A DNA stretch of 64,000 nucleotides from Tetrahymena thermophila SB210 (GCF_000189635.1 NW_002476365.1:558001-622000), one strand, 5' to 3'; positions 38,076 to 51,500 are shown, numbered from the stretch's first letter. A program made the numbers and translations. Notes: generated from the sequence alone by a model not told the origin.

Positions 38076-39684
38076 TCATAATTTCTTGGAGGCATCAAAA
38101 TAGAAGTCTAATTATTTTAATAAAAATTTTTAATATTTTGTGAAATAAAAATAAATAGTTATTATATTAATTATTGATGAAATAAATTTAAATACCTTGA
38201 GTAATCTCTTTCTTGTCTTCCTCATCAGATGAAGATGAGCAGTCAGTAGAATCGTAATTCAAATTATTAGTATCTTGATAGGTATATGTACAGTTGAAAT
38301 TAGATACATCACTCACTTTCTTGACACCAGTATTAATAGGAGCAGGTAATGTTTAGTTAATAACTCCTTCCCAGTCAAATTTATTGAACCAGGGATGGTT
38401 TTTAATGTCATCAAAGCTCTTAGTTCCAATTCTTTCTTTAGGATCTTTAGCAAGAAGTTTGTTAATTAAATCCTTGAAGTAATTAGTCACCTTAACGTCA
38501 TCATTTACATCGAAGAAGACTTTACCATTCTAAATTCTTTCATAAAGTTAAGCTTAGGTGGTTTCTTCAAATGGAGTAACTCCAAATACTAATTCAAAGA
38601 TTATGCATCCAAGAGCCCATAAGTCTACTCCCTTTCCATGGCCTTCACGAGTTATCATTTCAGGAGCGAAATATTAAGGAGTTCCACAAAGTACTTAAGA
38701 TTCCTCAAGGGTTATATTCTATACTGCAGATCCGAAGTCTCCTAGCTTGAAATAACCATTCTTATCAATTAGAATATTTTCTGGTTTTAAACTGTTATTA
38801 AATAAAAGGATTTAGATAAATGTTTAATTAATAAAAAATGTAGTTTAATATATTAAATAATTCTAATTTTTATTTTTTAAATGCCAAAAAAAAAAAATTG
38901 TTAATACTTTCAGAAAGAAAGTTACTTAAAAATTATAAAAAATACTTCAAAATTTTTATTTATTTTTTGAGTTTTGTTTCAAAGTAAAATTCAAATTAGA
39001 GCTTTTGAAAATAGAAAGGCAAAATTAGATTTGGTTTTTTTATAATTTTTTTTAGAAGTAGAAGAAAACTTTACATTAAATATAGAGATTTTTTATCTTG
39101 TTATAGATATTATCTCATAATTAATCTCTTAGCAGTTTAATGTTGCATCAGTAAAAAGTTGGAATTAAAAAATAAAAAAAATGAAAAGAAAGTTGATAAA
39201 TTAATTACTCTCTGTAAATGATGTTTTAAGAATGAAGAAATTCAAGAGTGAGAATTAATTGAGCAGCATAGAATTTAGCATCCTTTTCAGTTAATTTGCC
39301 CTTTCTTTACATATAATAAGCTAAGTCACCACCTGGGCAATATTCTAAGAGATAGAAGTAGTTGCTTCTATTTTAGAAGGAGTATTAGAGTTTAGTAATG
39401 AGTTTAGAAGATTTGCAAAGAGTAAGAATATTTCTTTCAGTCATTATTCTGTGTTGAAGGTTTCTCTTCTTAATCAAAGATTTCTTGATGACTTTCATGG
39501 CAAAGAAATTACCGCTGTCTTTCTTCTTGACCAATAGGACTGTGCCATATCTTCCTTGACCAATTACATTAACCAATTCAAAAGAGCTAAGTGTAACAGG
39601 AAGAGACATCTTAGCTTATTTCTTTTACTTCTTGGTTAACTCTTCAGTTTTTTCAATGATATTAACTTGATTGATAGTATCCAT
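38076..39684 (-). CDS. PKA-type AGC protein kinase, copy 1
   Basis: A Ser/Thr kinase close to the cAMP-dependent kinase catalytic subunit. Exons 39684-39209, 38791-38196 and 38107-38076 give 367 aa. Motifs are [12 protein letters not shown] (glycine loop), [10 protein letters not shown] (beta-3 Lys), [23 protein letters not shown] (catalytic loop, its Asp codon split by intron 1), GDFGSAVQN (DFG), CGTPQYFAPEM (APE), [14 protein letters not shown] and [10 protein letters not shown]. The C-tail [16 protein letters not shown] resembles the PKA tail, then an acidic STDCSSSDEED run, and a 32-nt last exon ends FYFDASKKL. All catalytic residues are present. The activation-loop position equal to PKA Thr197 is Val (SQVLCGTP), so control may differ. 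It is a tandem paralogue of 41886-44055 with the same intron positions. Confidence 0.9.
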
Positions 39685-41885
39685 TTATTTTTTGTTGGTT
39701 GTTTTATATTTAATTTGTTTATTTTAAAGAGTTTCTATTTTTTATTTAATTATTATAACTTAGAATTTAGGCATGATAATATCCTTTTATATAAAATTAA
39801 ATTTCAATATAGACATATTAGGTTTGTCAACAAGAAGAAAGTAAACCTAAAAATAGAAAAAATTTAGTATTTATTTATCCCCTAATTGGAATCATAGTTA
39901 TCAAAATATTTTTTTAGTTATTTCGACGTAAACTGTAAAATTACCAAGATTAAATTGGAGATTTTTTAAATAACCGTGAATTCAAGAGCAGAGCATTACT
40001 TTTTTTACAGACCGTTCCATAGCAATTTTGTTTGAAAAAATTCATAAAAAGAAGAATTTTAATAATTTAGTCTTGTATCTTTTCAGATTCTATTAGAAAA
40101 GGAGTTGTATCTATTTTTAGTTAATATAGATTGACAATTTAAGCCTAACTTTAATTAGATCTATCTAATTCCTTCAGGTATAGATTTACAAAATTATACT
40201 TTAGATGCCAATTTAAGCTTTTGAAATCTGATTGTTTTACAACATTTGCAATTTGAAATTATTCAAAGTAAATTAAAAAAATATTTTCACTAATCCGCTC
40301 CCTATAAAATTAAAATGGAGTATTTCTCCTTAAAATCGATTTCAATTTTATTTAGCATAATTTTATAATTTCGATAAACCCTATTATCAACTAATTAGGA
40401 TAGATCAAACACAATTTTGGAGTTTTATGATAAATTTGAATATTTTATAAGAAAATTTAGAAAAAAATAAAATATTCATTTATATGATTTAATTTTAAGA
40501 AAAAGAATAAAAATATTTTATGCTTTGTTCTTTTTAATCATTATAAATTTGTTAAACAATTCAAGCTTTTATTTTACACACTGAAAAGTAACTTTTATAT
40601 AATAAGTTAATGCAATAATCAAATAGATAGATTTATTTTCAAATTTTTAACATTATTTCTACAAAAATGTAGAAATTAACCTAAAAATAGAATTTAAATA
40701 TTAATTTAAAATAAACTTGATATTATTTTTTCTTTTCTAGTTTTTGAAACGATATTTTGGCTGGGGGTTGTTTCTTAGTACGCTCTAGCTTTGGAGGAGT
40801 TTTTTTTTGTAGTACTCCTCATTACTTTTTTGAAAAAAAATAATAGGTATGTATAATGAAGATTACTAAGAAATAGTCTCTCACTCCCAATTTTAGATAA
40901 AAGTTTAACTTTTTGAATTAATTAAGATGATTTTTTCAAAAACAAAGTCAAAAATATTTGATTTACTTTGAGTTGGAGAAAATTTTTGCTAATACTTATT
41001 GGTAAATACTTAATAAATAAATAAACAGTTGTAAATATGTATTTTTAATTTTATCATTTGAGTGACGTGACCTTTCTTTTAAATGTTTGAACCGAAAATT
41101 GTAAAACCAGAATAATGACATAGTTATTAATACAATATTTTCCTTTATTAAAATTGACTATCTATCTTTATTGATCTCATTTGTTTAGTAAATATGATAG
41201 AAAATTAAAAACAAAAAGATAGTTAATATTAAAGGAATTAATTAATATGATAAATAAAGTAATATTTTTGAAATTAAAAGGCGATATATAAGAAAAGAAA
41301 AATTAAAATTCATAAACATTTTCAAATATTAGTTGGATTTTAAAAATCTAAGATTAAAGAATAAAAATAATAGAAAAAATTGCCTAAACAATTTATATTC
41401 AAATTTATTAAAACGGGAAATAGTTAGTATTGATATGATAAAAATTTTACTAAAAATAAAATATATTTATAATTTGATTGATTGACAAATAAAAATTGAA
41501 TATATACAGTTCTATGACAATTATAATATAAGTTATAGAAAGAACTGTTTGCTTAGAATTAACTCATAGCTCAATCTACAGTTTACAACATAAGCCAAAG
41601 GAGTTATTATAGTGTGAATAGAGGATTTTCGATTTAAGTTGTAATGTTATTGTTATTAATATAAGGATTATTTACACATTTGCTAGTCTTTTATCTGCAT
41701 ACTTACTCTCTGTTGAGCAAATATATTTATTTGTTGAGAGCAGGTTGAATTTTCTTGTTTTGGGTTCTTCTACAAGCACCACTTACCTTGTGGGAGTAGG
41801 ACTAGATGCGTAGTTTCTTGATTTATTATTTTTTTTAATTTTTAGTTTCCATGTCAACAGAAACTACGCTTTTTTAGATGAATAG
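39685..41885. other. 2.2-kb spacer between the two kinase genes
   Basis: The spacer holds the promoter of kinase copy 1 and the 3' flank of copy 2. It is AT-rich except for two short GC-richer islands, 40740-40825 and about 41690-41830, that might be RNA genes (see findings). No protein-coding frame with credible composition is present. Confidence 0.5.
40794..40820. other. Short inverted repeat (7-bp stem)
   Basis: GAGGAGT (40794-40800) and ACTCCTC (40814-40820) can form a hairpin with a 13-base T-rich loop inside a GC-richer island. Its function is unknown; it could be part of a structured RNA or a 3'-end signal. Confidence 0.4.
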
Positions 41886-44055
41886 TCATAATTACTTTTA
41901 ACTGCAGTCATAATAGAAGTCTATATTTATTTATTTAAAATAATTTATTAACTTATTCATTTTTTTATAGATTAATTAAAATTATTTTATTTTTAGGTAA
42001 TAGAAAATAATTAAAAAAATTACTCTAATATTCATCTGAGTCATCATCTGATGAGCAATCAGTTGAGTCGTTGTTGTAGTCACTAACATCTTTGTTGGTA
42101 AATGTAATATCAAAGTTGGATACGTCACTTACTTTCTTGACTGCAGGAATGAAGGGAGCAGCAATTGTTTAATTGGATAATGCAGTCCAGTCCATCTTAT
42201 CGAACCATGGGTGGCTTTTGATTTCTTCAATTGAAGCAGTTCCAAGTCTTTCATTTTAATTCTTTTTAAGGAGTTTGTTGACAATGTCCTTAAAATTATT
42301 AGAGACTTTCTTATTTTTGTCATTTTCAAAAATTACAGGGCTATTTTTAATTCTATCAAATAGAATTTTTTGATTTGAGTCATCAAAGGGGGTAGCTCCA
42401 AATACCATTTCATAAATGACGCATCCCAAAGCCCACCAGTCAACTGGCTTACCATGTCCTTCACGAGTGATCATCTCAGGTGGGAAGTAATGGGGAGTTC
42501 CGCAGACGCTCTTAGCTTCTATAGAATCCATATTTTGTCTGGCATATCCAAAATCTCCTAATTTCAAATAACCATTCTTTTCAATAAGGATATTCTCGGG
42601 TTTTAAGCTATTTAAATAAAATATGATTTAATAAACTTCCAAAAATAGATTTCCAAATAAATTTGATTATGGAATGAGTAAGAGGTAAATTTTTGATACT
42701 CAGATATATTATTAGAGATAATTTAAATGATATACTATCTAAAAGAATATAATTTGATACTCTTTGAGCTTGCGATGAGATAATATTGAAAAAAATTTTT
42801 AAAATTGATTTTTTTAATTGAATAAATCGAAAGAAAAAATCAATGATAGAGAAAATCTCCATGATTGGTTCGATTAAAGAAATATGATAAATTGAAAAAA
42901 ACTATGGAGATTTTATAAAATAAAAATTGTTATTATATTTTAGAATTTATTCTAAATATCCTAAAAAAGGAGTTTTTAAAATTCCTTCTAAAAATAGTGA
43001 TTTGAACTGTTGTGAGAACTTGTTAATTAATAGCTAAAAATAGTAAGTAGTACATTTACTTAACTTTTTATCTGATTGGAGTTTTTTGTTAATTTTCAAT
43101 TTTCAACTACTTAAATATCCAAATAATTTTAGATGGTATTGGCATAAATCAAAAATGATAAACGAATTAATTAATTTTTCATTCAAAATTTAATTGAAAC
43201 TTAAAACTTTTTATTTTAGATTTTAATTTAGTCCTAAAACTCCAATTTTTATCTAATTCTATTCCATCAATAAATAGGTAGCAATCAATAGAGCGAAATT
43301 CTATCTTTTTTAATTAAATGGGAAAACTATCTAAAGTAGACAAATTTTTTTCTAGCTATTCATTGAAAAAACTAATAATAGAATAGAAGTACTTAAAAAA
43401 AAAATTTTTTTGCTTTCAAACACCTTCTAAGAATTGGCATTAAATAATAAGGACCAATCATTAAAAAAATTTTTGTTAATTTGTTGGATATTCATTTAGG
43501 GAAATATTTGTCTCAAAATTGTCTTTATCTTTATCTCTTGAAATTAATTGAAAAAAAATTTTATTACTCTCTGTAAACAATATTTTAGGAGTGGAGGTAC
43601 TCAAGCATTAGCACAATTTATGCAGCATAGAATTTAGCATCCTTTTCACTAATTGTGTTCTTCTTTGAGATGTAGTTGAATAGATCACCTCCAGAGCAGT
43701 AATCAAGGATAAGGAATAAGTTATTTTAGTTTTAGAAAGAGTAATGGAGTTTAGTCATAAAATTATTATTGCAGAAAGCAAGAATATCCTTTTCTTATAT
43801 TATTCTATGAGCAAATTATCTCTTTCTAATTATTGATTTCTTGATAATTTTCATAGCAAAAAGCTTGCCACTGTCTTTCTTCTTTACTAAAAGAACAGTT
43901 CCAAACTTTCCTTCTCCAATTACATTCAGCAATTCAAAGGATTGAAGAGTAACAGGAACTCTTTATTTTGCCATTCTTTTTTGTTTCTTAGTTAATTACT
44001 CAGATGCAACAGGAGTAACTTCTAAGTTATTTAATGATGATTAAGAAATATCCAT
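41886..44055 (-). CDS. PKA-type AGC protein kinase, copy 2
   Basis: Exons 44055-43568, 42607-42024 and 41920-41886 give 368 aa, paralogous to 38076-39684 along the whole length. Motifs are [50 protein letters not shown] (Asp codon again split by intron 1), GDFGYARQN, KSVCGTPHYFPPEM (Pro replaces the Ala of APE), PVDWWALGCVIYEM and SHPWFDKMDW. The C-tail [18 protein letters not shown] closely matches the PKA tail, and an acidic Ser-rich run precedes a 35-nt last exon ending NFYYDCSQKQL. It should be active. At the PKA Thr197 position it has Ser, a possible phosphosite. Intron 1 is about 960 nt, longer than in copy 1 (about 417). Confidence 0.9.
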
Positions 44056-47000
44056 TTAAAATCAGTATTTCGTTGTGTTGTTGTTTTTTTCTTAAATTAT
44101 TTTAATTAATTCTGGTAAATTTTTTTTGAAAATAAGTTTGTAAGTTATTTTATTAAATTATTTCTTCTCTTTCAGAGCCAAAAAATAGAGGATTTAGCAG
44201 TGTAAGTTGTTTTTTATAAGCTGTAAATTTTTTGTTTTTAAAAGTTTGTTTTATAATAAATTTTTTTCCTAATTTTTGATTATAAGTTTAATTTAGTTGA
44301 ATCTTGCATGCTTTTATAAAAGTATACATATTAATTTAAAAGTACTCTATATCAATTAATCTTAATAATTGCCTTAATTTTTGGCTATTAATTCTAACAA
44401 ATCAATCCTTTAATAATTCAAAATGACAAATTTTGTTCTATTTTAAGTATTGCCAAAAAAATAAAAATTTCAGCTTTTTCTTTCTATCCTAACTAACTAA
44501 TTAATTAATTAATCAATCTATATTTTAAGACTTTCTTATATATTTCAAAATATGAATCTAATATTATAAATCGCTTGATAAAAATTAATTAAAGTAGAGT
44601 AAGACAAGTAAAAAATTAAAGGTGGGGAGCAAACAAATAAATATATTTGCTATATCAATAATCAAATATTTTTTAATTTCCTAATTAAAAACAATAATTC
44701 AAAAATTTTACCACTTCCTAAATAAATAGACAGCTATTCAAATTCAAGCAAACGTATTTTTTAGTCTCGTAGAATATATTATAAATTTTTTCTATATTAT
44801 TTTCAATATGTTTTAAGTTATTATTGATTATAATCTTAGCAAAGTACAAATTCAAAGCTATGAAAACTGAAAATGAGATAATTATATATATATTTCATCA
44901 TACATTAATAATATTTATTTTTACTTATAAATTCACTCTTCATAATTATTATTTTTTTTATTTAGCGATAATGAGTTACTTTATTTTTATAAGCCTTTTT
45001 CTTGTTGTTTATTCTAAAATAAATTTTTAAGATTTATTACACAAGTCAAATATTTTTATAGATTTTTGAAATTTTGATTTTGTGGTTATCTATATTAATA
45101 TTATTAAATTTTATCATAGTTTTCATCCTTAACATGTGATTGTTTTTACTATAATTTTGCTTTTAATTTTTTGAACTTTAATTTAATTTTTTTTATTATA
45201 TTTTTAAAAATAGTATTTTGTTTAAATCAAAATAATTTTTTTCTGTTTAAAATTATTAAAAATTGATATTTTATTCTAGAATAAATACTCAAATATTGAT
45301 AAGCTAATATATAAAAGTATCAATAAATTTCAAAAAATACTTAATCATATTTTGCATAAAAAGGTTTTAATATTTATGTTAAGTATCTCCACATTTTATT
45401 TAACTGATTGATAAGATTAAATTAAATTCACTAATTTTATTTTTCAAAATGTAATTTAAAATAAATTAAAAGAAAATAAAATATTTTGAAAATGGAGTGC
45501 ACATTTTTTAAGCTGTTTGAATAAATAAGAAAGAAATTTTTAATGTTTCAAAAAAAATATTAATTTAATATTAACAATTTTTGTTTGTTACAATTAAATG
45601 TAAAGTTTACTAAAAGTAAATAAACGATATTATTTATTTTCTAAAAAGTTAATCACTTTTATCAAATATTAATAAAAACAAAAAGTGGATTTTTTGAGAA
45701 AATATTTTTATTGAAGGATTCAGAATTAATTATATTTTAAAAGAAAGAAAGAATAATTTCTTTTTATAATCAATGATATCAAAGTAATTTTGTTTAAATT
45801 TATCTTTTAATTATTTATTAAATTTTACTACACAAATTTTTATAGATTTATTCTTTATTACCTCTCATTTAATATATCTATCTATTAGTAAAGTCTTCTA
45901 CAATCTAACAGATAAACCTAACACATTTTAATAGGTAATAATAAGCTAATAATAGAATTAAATAATCAGAAAGTTCTTCAATTTTTTAAATAATAAAAGC
46001 AAATTATATTTTAGTAAGTAGATAAAAAGTTTTTAATATAATTTTTGTTTTTATAATTATAAAATTCTTTATCTTAACAAAAAAATTCAATTTTTAAATT
46101 CTCAAAAATTATAAAATATGTTAGAATTTATTTTCAAAATTCTAATAACACTATTAAATATCTAGAAAGGTTTTTAAATAGAATATTACAAATTTTATTT
46201 TTAATCTTTTGAATTTATTTAAAAATTATAATCATATTTTAAGGTGAAAAAAAGTAAGAAAATTTATGGGAGATACAGAGATAATTAAAATTAATTTCAT
46301 ATTACATCATTATTTATGTAAATTTTTATCATTTTTATCTAAATAAATAAATTAATTGAAGATAATGAATCAATATACAAAAAGAAATCTTTTTATCAAT
46401 TTAGTTTAAATTATTAACTATATTTTTAAAGTGAAAAATGGAAGATAATAAATCGAAAATATAAAAATTACAGAAAGTTGCATTTTATTAAATTACCTTT
46501 TTGTTTATTTATTATACAATAATTTATTTTAATTTTTAAATTTTTAATCAAAAAATTAATTTTAACTTAATTAAATTTCATAACTATATTTTGAAATGTA
46601 AAAATGAAATAATTAATTAATCGAAAATACATCAAATTATTAAAAAATCTTCTTTAAAATTATTTTTTGTTTCTTTATTATTGTTTTAATGGAAAATGAT
46701 ACAAATATAAGTTTTATTTATACCAAACACTATATTTAACTTAATTGATTTTATTGGATATATTTTTTAATTGAAAAAATGGAATTAAATTAATCTAAAA
46801 TATAAAAAAATATCTTTTATTAGATTCCCTTTTTATTATTATGTTTTTCATCTAAATGATTATTAAACAATAATTCATTTTATAAAAGTATAGTCAAAAA
46901 AGTATATTTAACTTTATTTAAAATTTACTCTATTTTTGTATTGAAAAAAGGAAGATAATTTATGGAAAATACAAAAAATCATTACTTCTATCTAAATATT

Positions 47001-48502
47001 GATACAACCAAAAATTGATTTATATATTAAATATATCATTAAAAGCTGTTTTTAAGTTAATTAAAATTACTAATTTTATATTTAAAGTGAAAAAGTAGAA
47101 GATAATTTATGGTGAATACAAAGAATCACAAAATTAATATTAAATAATAGTTTATTATTTATTCCTTTTTAAGATTTTAATTTAAATATTGATCCAGCAA
47201 TAATGAAAATTAGTTTTGGATAAAAATCATTAAAAGATAATGTTTAACAGACAAATCAAATTTAATTAAATAAAGTATAATACTAACAATTTTGATGGTG
47301 TTATTGCTAAAAATTTAATTTATAGAATCAAATTATAATTTTGATAATTATTAGAATAAACATCAATATAAATTTAGAGGAAAATAATATTTAAAGAAAA
47401 TATAGAAGTGACCATCATTTTATTTGGTTAAAAAGATAGGAAAATATTTAAGTTGGCTGTTTTTTAGTTTATTGCAGTAAGTTGTTTGTTTACTGGCAAA
47501 AAATTTAGAGTATACATTAGAAAATAAGTAAGTAATACTTCTTAAATATTACGAGCTGTTTAAAATAAATAATTTATCAATTTTATTAATCATTTAATTA
47601 AAATCAAATCAGTAAATTGTTTTTGTTTAAAATTTCCTTCTGGTATTTTTTGTTATTTCAAATAAATTAAAATTGTTTAAACACCACCATGAATATTGAT
47701 CTTACAATAAATTACATAAGATGAGTGAAAAAATAATTTGAGATTAATAATTTTTTTATAAAAAACTCAAGATTAAGATTTAATTGGCGAAAAAATCATC
47801 AATTACTTTTTGGTAATTAAATGAATAGAAAAGATGATTTCTTAATGATTTGATATTTTGTGTAACTCAATGAATTAGCATTATAAAATAATGATATCAA
47901 TTAGTATTTAATTTTAAGGGTTTATGATTAAATTAAATTGTAAAAAAGTATGAAAAGTATTACATTTCAAAAGAGAGAAGTATTTTTGCGTTACAAAATT
48001 CATCAACAAAATTTACTAAGTTATAAATATGTTTTTAGCTATTGTTAAATTAACTGAATATTTTTGGCAAAATGCTGAAGAGAAAATATAATATTTATCA
48101 CTTAATTTATTTTTCTATTGTTGAGTAATTTGTAATGAACAATAAACAAAAGTTAATTGAAATCTAAGACAGTTTATGAATCATTCATGACAATATTATA
48201 AATAGAGTTAATTTAGTAGTATGTAATTTGAAAATAAGTAATAATTAATGAAAAAATAATTAATGGCTTCATGAATCTCAATTTTGTATTATCGTAGATT
48301 ACTTACTATCACCAATAAATAAATAAACCTGATAAATAATAACTTAGAAAACAAAAGAAAATAGCAAATTGACAACTAAAACATAATATTAATTACTATT
48401 AAACATATACTTAGAAGTAATTAAAATACTCATAATTATCAATCAAGCAAAAACCAAGCAATTAATTAATCAAGCAAGCAAGCAAGAAAGTAAAAGAAGG
48501 CA
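44056..48502. other. 4.4-kb gene-free spacer between divergent genes
   Basis: The largest gap in the window, between kinase copy 2 (-) and the first PAS/kinase-like receptor (+). It is extremely AT-rich. A hydrophobic frame at 44824-45030 is only a product of T-rich sequence. It contains a degenerate tandem array (46200-47260, listed separately). Promoters of both flanking genes must lie here. I see no RNA gene. Confidence 0.55.
46200..47260. repeat. Degenerate tandem repeat array, about 170-bp period, about six copies
   Basis: A module of the form TATATTTT(A)A.GTGAAAAA.GGAAGATAATTTATGGAAAATACAAA recurs near 46245, 46430, 46600, 46770, 46938 and 47085 (spacing about 185, 170, 170, 168 and 147). 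Between copies a second block, TTAACTTAATT.A..TT.., also recurs at matching offsets. Copies are diverged. Confidence 0.65.
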
Positions 48503-51500
48503 ATGGGAATTTTGAAAAAATTAAAAGTCATTTACTAATCTTTGCATTTATAAGATCCAGCTTTAAATAAATAGTTTGTAGAGCAAAGTCACCACAGTGT
48601 AATATTTTAGTTATTATTTTCGCTCATTAAGAAGCATGAAGCATGATTATAAGTCTTATTACATTAATACACTCTAATTCTAAAATCTTATTTTAATAAC
48701 TAACTAATTTACCATAAAAATAACAGCGGATTATCTTCTATTACATTGAAATGGTATTTTAGTGTATAAGATTATCATTCAGTATGAATATGGAATCTCC
48801 TTTGTAATTAGCTTAATTAGTTGGCGGAATTAGCATGAGTTTAGTTTCATTGTTGTTTGCATATTTCTTGTCCTCTAAAAAGTTTTAATACTACTCTGTT
48901 ATTTATAAATTGTCTCATATAGTACTTTACATGTTCAATATGTAGAAGCTTTATAATAATCTTGCATCGATGAAGTAGCTGTAACTGGATCAATCGTTTT
49001 ACTTCTTCATCTTTGGACAGGTAACATTAATTCTAATTAGCTTATTCGTGTAAATAAAAGTAAAAAAAAATAATACAAACAAATTTTCTTAATTAAAAAC
49101 AAATCAAAAAGACAGAGCTTGCAAAATTAATTTAATTAAGTTAACTTATCTGTTCTATAAGCAATTATCTAAAATACTTATGCATTTATTAAATCAAATA
49201 TTATGTTTAATACCAATCAATCAATGGTCAACACTTAAAATACTGTTTGAAAGAATCATTTTTTCTAAATCATAATGAAAAATGTTTAAATATCTGCTTT
49301 AAATAAATTAATAAAAAAATGCGTTTCAGTATTTAGCTGAATTTAAAAAAGAAAGAAAGACATTTTAAGCATTAAATTACTAACAAATAAATAAATTAAT
49401 TTCATTGATAGATAAGATTAATGCACTTAAAGAATAGATTTGTTTTTTTATATTAATTATGTTTTTTAATATTATAAAAAGGTATCTACAATAATATTTC
49501 ATTTGTAGCTTGATTCTTTGTGGCTTGAAATTGTATCCTCTATTGGGTAGGCTATTATAGTTTTAGTTGTTGTAAACTTCGATATTTTTTAAACTAACAT
49601 TATAGTATTTACTTATGTACAATTTAGTATATTCTAAGTTATAAATATTTTCAAATCTCAAAAGAAGTTTCTTCTCAAATTAAATGATAAATCTTGGTTG
49701 AGCATAACTGATTACTTTTACTAGATTCCTATTGTCATCATAAAATTTGATAGCATTACAAATTATATTTCATTAAATGGTAACATCATAAAAATTATTG
49801 AAAATAAATTTAAAAAATCATGCTTTTATTTAATGATATTTAGACTGTAATAAAACATCGGAGAAATTCTTTGACTTTAGAGGAGACGAAAAAGATTCAG
49901 ATAAGCTAAATAAAAAGATGAGTTAATTCATATTAGAAGATATTTTGTAAGCTGATGACTTAAATAATAGCATGATAAAAATGTAATTAAAAAGTCCTAC
50001 TTATAACTATCAAAACAATAATGGTACTAATATTTACTAAAGTCAAAGAGACTTAAAATCATATTTAATAAAAAAAAGTGCCAAAATAATTTTTTAAAAA
50101 GTTTCAAATCCAAAATCATTTGAGGAAGTTAGCAGCGTAGAAATAATATCATGTATGTACAATAATATCTAATACGAAGTGTAGATTCTTCCTGTAATAA
50201 TAGATTTTTAATTAAGTATAGCTCTATAATTTCATCAGTTAGAAAATTAGTCTAGCTTTTTATAAGAAAGGAAGCCTGCTAAAACTTTGGAGAAATCTTA
50301 CTTCAATTTAAATATGACAAATGTGAATGCAATAAACACTCCTACGTAATTCAAAAGTGAATCTATAACTAAATTACCTTTGTTTGTTAGCAGTTACAAA
50401 AAACAAAACCTCAATATCAATGCTTTTGTATAAAATATGAGTGTTTAGAATACTCCTTCGACCAATAAAAATAATATTCCTTAAAATTAAAATATGAATT
50501 CAAGCAATGAAGAAAAAGAAGAAGAATCTGTATTAATTATTAACTTCTACCACAGCATTATATAATTAATGAGTAGAAATATTGATGACCTCATAGCAAT
50601 GATTGAATACGCTCTATAATTTAGCTAGAGCTCTACATTAAAAGTATAAATTTAGAGCTTAAAGCTACTTAAGTAGGAGTAAAAGCTCATTTTTGATGCC
50701 GTTTAGCTGAAGGCTAATTTTATATAAAAATAATTGCATCAATAAAGTCAAAATAATTAAGCTATTAATAGTGCAGGTTCAAACCAATTAGCAGAACTTT
50801 CACCTCCTGTACTACAATACCATTATTTTGACTTTTCTGATATTTCAATATATTTAAAAAATCATCTTTTAATTCATGGTTATGATTACTATTTTAATAT
50901 AAAAAACTTGATTCCTTAAAAATTTTAAATTTACTCCAATAAGGAAATTATTTAGCAAATACTTTAATGTTGCATTTTCTTAATAACGGAGTCCTGTAAG
51001 TTAAAATCTATGCACTAATAATAAAGCAATATGATGAGATCTTTTGCAAGTAATGGGACACCTATTCCATAAAATATAATACAATAAAATGTTAATAACT
51101 TAATAAATACTTTGGGCATGACCTCTTAACAATAATAATAGCAATAGTCAGTTTAATAAGCTTAGACAAATAATTTTCAGCATAAAATGATGACAATAGA
51201 ATTGTCTTAAATTTTAAATTAGAATTAAGTTTCTAATATTTCTGTAAAAATAACTAATATTTAGAATCCAAATATATTAGACAGTTAAAAGCACTCTAAG
51301 CTGGCAACATTCTTTTTTAACGTCCTTAAAACATATCTGGATAAAGTAGGGATTTTGGCTTCTCTACTTTAGAAATAGAATGAAGATAATCTTAGATATA
51401 ATATATGCTTTACAATCTTATCAGACTGCAACAATATTTAAGCACATTAGCAACAGAACAATCAAATTTTATAGCTGTAGAATACAAATACAGGGATAAA

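Noticed and set aside
38076-44055. Reading the two kinases as one gene or as pseudogene fragments
   Set aside because: Each has its own start, complete catalytic motifs, matching introns and a TGA stop; 2.2 kb separates them.
44824-45030. Hydrophobic plus-strand frame resembling a small membrane protein
   Set aside because: T-rich spacer sequence yields Phe/Ile/Tyr by composition alone. It has no intron or codon signature of a gene, and its TAA end is not a stop in this code.
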